Of a stretch of 64,000 nt of DNA, positions 57,265-64,000 are shown piece after piece (positions within the stretch are counted from its first letter, which is position 1; each line of letters begins with the position of its first letter). Made by a program: the position numbers and the translations under genes. The notes below the pieces were generated by a model. That model had not been told where the DNA came from. It did not search any database and saw nothing but the letters and a program-made list of their open reading frames with translations. Source of the DNA: Chelydra serpentina (lineage: Eukaryota > Chordata > Testudines > Chelydridae); assembly GCA_037349315.1 (NCBI GenBank), contig JBAIAC010000027.1, positions 18,709,501 through 18,773,500 on the forward strand. The letters are read 5' to 3'.

Positions 57265-57555
57265 CGTGAGGGCGTGTCCCCATGAGTTACTCAGCAATAT
57301 TAATCTGAATTAACTAACGGTGTGAAGTTAAAGTAGACTAGTTAAACCACATTCAACCCGTTTGCATGCTCTTATTCAGAATTTGAGTGTCACAAATTCA
57401 GTTTAGCTTAATTCACATGAATGAAACTAAATGGCATTAAGGCCACTTGAATTCTGAATAAGCGTGGCCACACAGGGACTTCCTGCACTTTTTAACTAAT
57501 CCACTTTAAACATTCATTCTGATTCACTTTCCTGAGTGTTCCCATGTAGACAAGT
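57265..57555. mobile_element. MITE-like element
   Basis: Begins 'gggcgtgtccccatgagtta' and ends 'gttcccatgtagacaagtgc'. The ends are partly complementary and the AT-rich interior has paired GAATTCTGAATAAG / CTTATTCAGAATTTG segments that can fold. Non-coding. Confidence 0.55.
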
Positions 57556-57797
57556 GCTGAACCTGGGCCCTGGTCTGGAGGCAAGCAGACAGAAACGGGG
57601 CAGCCCAAATGTGAAAGTGTTTGATAGCTGTATATACCAAGGGATTTGGCCCTGATGGAGAAACAGATACAAAGTGACCCGGTAGCAGAACACCCCTCCC
57701 CGCCCTGAGAATCAAGTGTAGGCCAGGAATGGAAGAATTTTAGAGCATTTTGAAATTTCATTTGGAAATTTAACAAACTAAGTAAAGGTGAAAAACA

Positions 57798-58478
57798 CCT
57801 GCAGAAAAGGACTAGGGGTTACAGTGGACGAAAAGCTGAATATGAGTCAGCAGTGTGCCCTTGTTGCCAAGAAGGCTAATGGCATTTTGGGCTGTATAAG
57901 TAAGGGCATTTCCAGCAGATCGAGGGACGTGATTATTCCCCTCTATTAGTCACTGATGAGGCCATATCTGGAGTATTGTGTCCAGTTTTGGGTCCCACAC
58001 TACAAGAAGGATGTGGATAAATTGGAAAGAGTCCAGCGGAGGGCAACAAAAATGATTAGGGGGCTGGAGCACATGACTTATGAGGAGACGTTGAGGGAAC
58101 TGGGATTGTTTAGCCTGCAGAAGAGAAGAATGAGGGGGGATTTGATAGCTGCTTTCAACTACCTGAAAGGGGGTTCCAAAGAGGATGGATCTAGACTGTT
58201 CTCAGTGGTAGAAGATGACAGAACAAGGAGCAATGGTCTCAAGTTGCAGAGCGGGAGGTTTAGGTTGGATATTAGGAAAAACTTTTTCACTAGTAGGGTG
58301 GTGAAGCAGTGGAATGGGTTACCTAGGGAGGTGGTGGAATCTCCTTCCTTAGAGGTTTTTAAGGTCAGGCTTGACAAAGCCCTGGCTGGGATGATTTAGT
58401 TGGGGTTGGTCCTGCTTTGAGCAGGGGGTTGGACTAGATGACCTCCTGAGGTCCCTTCCAACCCTGAGATTCTATGAA
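57798..58478 (+). mobile_element. CR1 LINE 3' end
   Basis: 5'-truncated copy of the same young CR1 family as 24960 and 42440. It is open for 147 codons (57956-58399) after an early stop (TAG at about 57948), and ends with the standard 'gagcagggggttggactaga' UTR and one ATTCTATG. Confidence 0.92.
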
Positions 58479-58734
58479 CCCAGAAGGAAATTTCAACAAA
58501 CAAAAATTGGTTTGTGTCACACAAAGAGTTTTGTTGGACCTGAAATTATTTTTTTAGGTTTGTTTCAGCAAGATAAAAAAAACACCAACAAATTTTAGTA
58601 CAGGCTGCTGGAGATGATGAAGAGGTGGAATTCACCAGCCACAGCTTAATGTTTAATTTCAGGGTTTGATCAGTTATGTGATTAACTTGATGGAGGCTAA
58701 TTTCTGAGCAGGCAGATCCGCCGAGTACTACAGA

Positions 58735-58990
58735 CGTGGACACACACGGAGAGACGCACGCTCGTGTCTGGAGACAAATGCGGATACGCTCTCAGGGATC
58801 ACACATACACACTCTGAGACTCACGGAGACGTAGCTACACATTCACAACACGGGCGCGCACACAGAATGTGGCACGCGCAGACGTTCATCCACACACGCC
58901 AGCCCAAACACACACATCAACGCTGCCCACAGATAAACGCACCTGGCCACATTCACACAGACAGGCAAACAACAATGCACACACAGCCGG
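58735..58990. repeat. degenerate CA/CG-rich low-complexity region
   Basis: Dense ACAC, GCAC and ACACGC blocks with interspersed AGAC, alternating purine and pyrimidine over long stretches. It looks like a decayed CA microsatellite. Confidence 0.6.
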
Positions 58991-60439
58991 ACAGATGCAT
59001 ATGGAGACATGCTCATATGGCCGCACCCTGGCTGAAATCCTGGCTGCTCTGAAGTCAGTGATCAAACTTCCATTGACTTCAATGGGGCCATGGTCTGCAG
59101 AGGTCTGGTAGTCGCCCAAGGTTTACCATCAGGCACGTGTAGCTAAGAAAGAAAAGGGGTTTCTTTATGTCTAGGGGAAGCAGAGGACTCAGAAAAGAAA
59201 TAAACAGGGACCTCGAGGTGAGCCCAGTTCTGCCTGCTGGCAATCTCTGACCCAGTCCCCGTGACAGTGCAGTGTTGACCAGCTGTGGCTAACAGCACCG
59301 TCCTCAGTTATGTGGTAATAACTGTGTCATAAATATAGGGGAAGGCTAGCAACCTTTATGTATGCAGTAGCATAAAATCCCACCGCTCCCACCATGTCAG
59401 GGTCCCCCCCCCCGCCCCGCACCGACTTTGAATGCTGGGGTACAGATGTGGAGACCCACATAGGTCTATGATTTTGCCCTGACGGTGAGCTCCACTGTGA
59501 AAAGTGGAGCAAAGTTGATTAAAGTATCACAATAGCCTACAACAATAGATGTTGATGGAAAAAAGTGCAAAAGGGAGACAGATTGAATTAGTCCAAACCC
59601 AAAGGCCTCCTCAAAGAGTGTTAAAATCACACCTGGTAAGCAAGAAAAGTGCGGGACTGGAAATCAATGAACCAACATCGGTGTGTCGGAAATTCGGCCT
59701 AACTGGTGAACAAAGCAATGAGGGGACGGGTTGTTCTGTCCAGCTCATTAAAAAGCCTTAGAGGAGAAAATAAGCAAACAGATGGACAGATGTGAATGCC
59801 GGCTGCCTGAAAGACAAGAGAGGGGAAGGAGCGAACTTCATCAATGTCACGGCTGCCACCCACACCGTCCCCTGGTACCCCGAGATACACTATGATACCT
59901 CTGTGCCTTCGTCGCCCTGATCCTGAGAGATATTTTGCCCAAACCGGGCCAGACACAGGGACCTCAATGACACAGCCACCTGCAGCGACTCCGGCTAAAT
60001 CCCTACTTACCTTACTTGCTTGGGATGTGAAACTGTCACACCCCCTCTCCGTGTGTGTCCTTTTCCTTCCCCACAGTACGTCTTCTTTCCTCTCTCCTTT
60101 GTACCCTCTGTCTAAGCCACGACTGTATATTTTACAACACTGCTGTAAGCCTGTGACCAGGGAGGCAGCTAAAGCCAATGCCTGAAACACCCCGATGCCA
60201 GTAGGGGTTTGCCAGGTCTCAGCGTAGCTGTGCCATGCCTGTGGTTTTCCAGCAGTGAGGCTGCAAATGAAAGTCCACGCCAGACACAGAAGCTGCATTT
60301 TCAATCTCGACTGCCCGTTTCTCTCCCCTCTTGGGTGCGTTTGTCTTGTTTTGTCTTTAAGGAAGTAGGGTCAGACTTTAATAGCAGCAACATTTCCAGC
60401 CCATCTCAGCTAACGTCTTCTCTTTCCCCCCAAAGGACT

Positions 60440-60615
60440 AAGGCAGAGGATTGGGAGTCAAGACTCCTGGGTTCTATTCCTGGCTCAGCCACTGACTTGA
60501 TCTTGGACTAGCCCCGTCCCTTTTCTGTGCCTCGGTTTCCCCCACCTGTAAGATGAGAATAATAATACTGACCAACCTCACAGGGGGCTGTGAGCCTTAA
60601 TTAATGTTTGTAATG
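60440..60615 (+). mobile_element. MIR-like SINE
   Basis: 'ctgggttctattcctggctc', 'agccactgacttgatcttgg', 'tgtgcctcggtttcccccac' and 'ctgtaagatgagaataataa' in sense MIR order. Confidence 0.8.
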
Positions 60616-62294
60616 CTCAAATGGAACGCACTATAGAGGGTCAAAATATTTCTCCTGCTCCTGCATTTTCTTCCACGCACTCGGCTGACACATTCCTCCC
60701 GGCATGGCTTTGTCTGATCTCTCATCAGGCTTGCGGCGGGTGCTGTTCCGCAAGTCATGCCTGGTTCATATTCCTGGGGTCTCAGGTTGGAATTCAGCCG
60801 CCAGAACCAGGGTGCTGGTCGCCACCTGGAGAAAATATTGCCTCCTGGAACCAAGTCCTTGGCCAGGCAGCTTCACGCCATCATAGGGGCTGCCATGTTT
60901 CCATGCACGGCCCACAGCCAGGTCACAACAAGCCACCCCCACCTCAACAGCATCACACGCACCCCACCCATCCCATCACCACCGGGTCACGTGCAACATG
61001 AACGGAGCTAGGTCAGCCCAGGGCGGGGGTGGAGGGGGCTCTTCCTTCCCTGGAAAGGTGCGGTTGAGATGCAGGACTAACGGAGGGGAAGCAGAGAAAA
61101 CAGGGAGCTTTATGTTAACAGGACAATCAGAGGGGCTTGGAATGGGGGCCTGGTTGGGGCTCCAGAGTCCAAGCAACTGGAGCTCTGCTGGTATAAGGAG
61201 TGTAGACGCGGCCTACGGCGAGAGAAGGGGTTTTTCCGTCACTTCCCTGGTCAATGGAAAGGTTCTTCTGCTGCCCTGGCTGCGTCTACACTAGGTCAGA
61301 TTTTTCACACTCCCGCTGCGCGACGAAGGCACGTCAGCCTCAGTTTTAAGCGTAGGCCAGGCCTCGGCGTTGGTAGCACACCTGCTCTGCTAGATCTCTC
61401 CCCCACTCAAAGCCATAGGCCTGGGGCTGTGAACGCTGCAGGAGAATCTCCCTTAGCTAGCAGCAGTATTAAAGCTTTTATCCTCGTTGTGGGTCTCCCC
61501 CGGAAGAGGGCAACATAATCACCAGCTCATGAGCAGGCAGTTCACGAGCCACCAAGCCAATGCCATACGAGAGGCAGGGAGATCCTTGCCCAGGCAGCTG
61601 GGGGGGGCGTGGTTTTGGCCAGCATTGGTAACCGCGGTCCATTGTGTGGCTTCTCCTCAGAAAAAGTCACACTCGCTTCTGAGAGGGGCCTTTGATGTGT
61701 CTGGGGGTGGGGGGAGTGGCAGAGGATGTGTGGCAATGCCAGGCCCAGCCTCCTTTGCCCCTCCTTCCCAGACATGTAGCCCCCTGGCCAGAGTTGGGAT
61801 GGGTCCCCAGACTATTGGAAGAAGGAGGGGGTGGGTGGAAGACCAAGCCAGGAGTTGCCTTCCCGCGAGGTCCTGCTTTCGGAGACAGTGAGGGAGCTTG
61901 GCAACGTGTCGATTCGTTCCCCAATTGGTCCCGGTCTCCAGAGGGAGACTGGGGCCCTGAGTTGCAGATGCCGAGTCCAAAGCAGCCGCTTGTTTTGCTT
62001 GAGGACAAGGCCAGCGGTTCCTGGGCTCTGGGAATCTGAAAGGCCCAAAACACACCTCTCCTCCTCCCTTTACCGAGGCCACAAGGAGCAATCGACATTG
62101 CTCTCACTCTCGGTACTAGGCCAATCTCCTGCCCTCCCAGCAAAGGAAGCAGCCAGGTTATTGCTGTGAAACAAGAGGATTTCTAAAGGCAGAGCGAAAC
62201 TGGTATTGTCACGAGATAATCCGAACTCTCCTAGCCCTCTACATTTCCACGGTGCCTCGTAACCAATCAAGGCTCACCAGCCTCCTGTGACTGT

Positions 62295-62440
62295 TAGCCC
62301 CGCCCAACAGAGGAGGAAACTGAGGCACAGACAGGGAAGTGGCTTGTCCAAGGTCACCCAGCAGGCCAATGGCAGAGCTGAGAATAGACTGTAGGTCTCC
62401 TGACTGCCCGGTGCTTTAACCACTAGGCAAAGCTCGCTAC
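62295..62440 (-). mobile_element. MIR-like SINE, antisense
   Basis: 'gaggaggaaactgaggcaca', 'ggcttgtccaaggtcaccca', 'gcagagctgagaatagactg' and 'gctttaaccactaggcaaag' on the plus strand; a fairly well-preserved antisense MIR. Confidence 0.85.
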
Positions 62441-63280
62441 TCTTCACGGGACGGGTGCCCCTAACAGTGCACTCGAAGGTGGGACCACATCTGTAGTCCT
62501 CTATGACTGCCGTGCCCTGACCTGAAGTAGCCACTAGCTCAATCCAGCCAAGACTTTTCTAGCGGCCATGGTTAGACCCCCCTCTTACTGCCCCTTGCGG
62601 CCAAAGGTTTTAGCTACAGGTTCACAGCCCGAGCGATGTGCCCGGGGGAGCTTGGCCGTTAGAGCTTGCACATAAATAGTGCACATACGCAGTGGACATG
62701 TGAACCTCGGCCCACGGGCGCATCCGCAGAGGGACGCGTGCGGTGACATCAGTGTCAGCCTTTACAGCGAGCCCTTGCCCGTCAGCGAGCGCCCAGGCCT
62801 GTGCAGAGAGCGTGTGCCCTTCAGCGTGCACCCAGTGCCCGTGGCGTGAGCGCACGCGCAGGTGAGCACGGGCAGCCCGCGTGTGCCCTCCAGTGCGTAG
62901 ACGGGGAGCATGTGTCAGGATATCGGCGTGTGAATATGCATGAGAGTTTGTATGGCGGTGTTGGAAGAAAAATTAGCTGCTACGCCCACCCGCACACACC
63001 ACAAGATGCTGTAGGGAAAGTCAGGGATACCCAGATGGAACCTTAGCGACCAGCTCGGTGTAATATGGAGCCCACGGAGAGCTTGGACGGACCGGCCCTG
63101 AATACCAGGCCCTGGGGAGGGAGTGGGTCTCCTGTGAAACTGACCAGCCCCGGAGCCTGGCGGGAGGATTCCCCTGTGTGTCAGGGACAGAGGGTTTGGG
63201 AGAAGCTCACGGTTCAGATTTCAGCATCTCCTCAGTACCAGGCTGACAATCTCGCTCTTGAATGACGGACCAAACAGCAG

Positions 63281-63385
63281 CAGGAGGGAGAGGGTGCTGG
63301 GGGTGGGGGGCTCGGCAGGAGGGAGAGGGTGCTGGGGGTGGGGGGCTCGGCAGGAGGGAGAGGGTGCTGGGGGTGGGGGGCTCAC
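63281..63385 (+). repeat. 35 bp tandem repeat, three copies
   Basis: Three units of CAGGAGGGAGAGGGTGCTGG plus GGGTGGGGGGCTCGG, identical except for the last few bases of the third. A purine-rich minisatellite. Confidence 0.95.
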
Positions 63386-64000
63386 CAGTCCAGTATCCGG
63401 GGAGCCCCAGAAAGGGCTCAGGGAGTCAGACTGAGGTTCAACTTCTTCCTCTGCACAGAGGCAGCATCCCTGCCATTCCCCTCCCCACCCCCCTGGGGGA
63501 ATCTCACCAGGGAAACCGCCCGCTATTCCCAGGACCGTCCCCATCCACCCTGTCTCCCCCTCTCCGGCCAGCAGCCCCGGGACCCCTGGAAGGGTTGGAA
63601 AGTCTCCAGCAAGCTTTTCCCCCGGACCCAGCCCTTGGCTGCCAGGCCGACCCCTTCCCTGCCCCACAGCAGCCCCATCCTCAGCCCGGGGGCGGGGGGG
63701 GGAGCGATTTGCCCTCCCCCCTGCCAGGTGCCTGGAACAGCCCCTGCCCGGAGCAGTGCCTGGGGAGGACACATTAAATCTCCCCCTGCCCCTGCCCTGG
63801 AGGGGTCCTGGACTCAGCCGGCCTGGCCTGGCTGTCCCCCCCCCCCCCCCCCCGCAAAATTTCAACTTCGATTCCTGATTTGTCCCTTGCCTAGAAAAAA
63901 CACCCCCCCCCCCCACCCGGAACTTTATTGCACCCGGCTGGGCGCAGCTGCCGCCCCGAGATCCCCCCTGCCCCTGCCCGCAGCCCCCCGGGCTGGGCTT
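63386..64000. other. GC-rich right edge with poly-C tracts
   Basis: Mostly C/G-rich, with poly-C runs at 63836-63853 and about 63904-63915. It could border a promoter, for example an untranslated first exon of RASL10B (minus strand), or lie downstream of AP2B1 if human synteny holds. I cannot support an exon. Long frames on both strands are explained by base composition. Confidence 0.35.

Larger units (their letters stand above)
58479..63280. other. intergenic, no supported gene
   Basis: Contains CA/CG-rich low-complexity DNA (58735-58990 and about 62690-62900) and MIR-like SINEs (60440-60615, 62295-62440). Several medium frames occur, including a minus-strand one from ATG 60298 beginning MQLLCLAWTFICSLTAG, but none has a recognised domain or a convincing exon structure. 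Confidence 0.45.

Noticed and set aside
61657..62143. Overlapping minus-strand frames of 144-158 codons
   Set aside because: Several frames are open at once over GC-rich DNA, with no recognisable motif and no splice structure.
63221..63916. Minus-strand frame of 231 codons at the right edge
   Set aside because: Low-complexity Gly/Pro-rich product over tandem repeats and poly-C, with an equally long frame on the other strand. No protein family features.

Overview
The window is vertebrate nuclear DNA, most likely from a cryptodiran turtle. Genes are split by GT-AG introns, there are no bacterial features, and the intergenic DNA is full of CR1 LINE copies, MIR-like SINEs and several copies of a tRNA-derived SINE with a CR1-like tail (the Cry I / tortoise PolIII type known from cryptodires). 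The species call is inference from repeat content.

Three protein-coding genes can be built exon by exon. C17orf50-like lies on the minus strand (two coding exons, 3880-5548). GAS2L2 lies on the plus strand (six coding exons, 9531-19995, poly(A) signal at 20131). RASL10B lies on the minus strand (three coding exons, 38175-53143, with a 13.6 kb first coding intron). Order and relative orientation match human 17q12, where MMP28 lies beyond C17orf50 and AP2B1 beyond RASL10B. C17orf50-like and GAS2L2 are divergent; GAS2L2 and RASL10B are convergent. GAS2L2 links actin and microtubules and serves ciliary orientation, RASL10B is an atypical Ras-like GTPase, and C17orf50 has no established function that I know of. 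Nothing in the sequence shows that the three act together.

The 18 kb between GAS2L2 and RASL10B holds the most striking element: a 2.2 kb non-autonomous LTR retrotransposon (20819-23019, minus strand). It has 684 bp LTRs in which I see no differences, a 5 bp target duplication, a primer-binding site matching tRNA-Ala(AGC), and a single gag-like zinc-knuckle ORF with no pol. It landed inside an older MIR. The same interval has a CR1 3' end with a 232-codon open frame, and an ~82 bp minisatellite (29280-29990) that continues as a ~75 bp variant (31262-31540) beyond a 1.26 kb insertion.

RASL10B intron 1 carries CR1, MIR, foldback and MITE-like elements, partly nested. A Penelope-like element with GIY-YIG endonuclease remains (53331-54351, 12 bp target duplication) sits 188 bp upstream of the RASL10B start codon. 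From 54364 to 64000 I see repeats, low-complexity DNA and a GC-rich right edge, but no gene I can support. The first ~110 bases contain a short exon-like open frame that I cannot identify.
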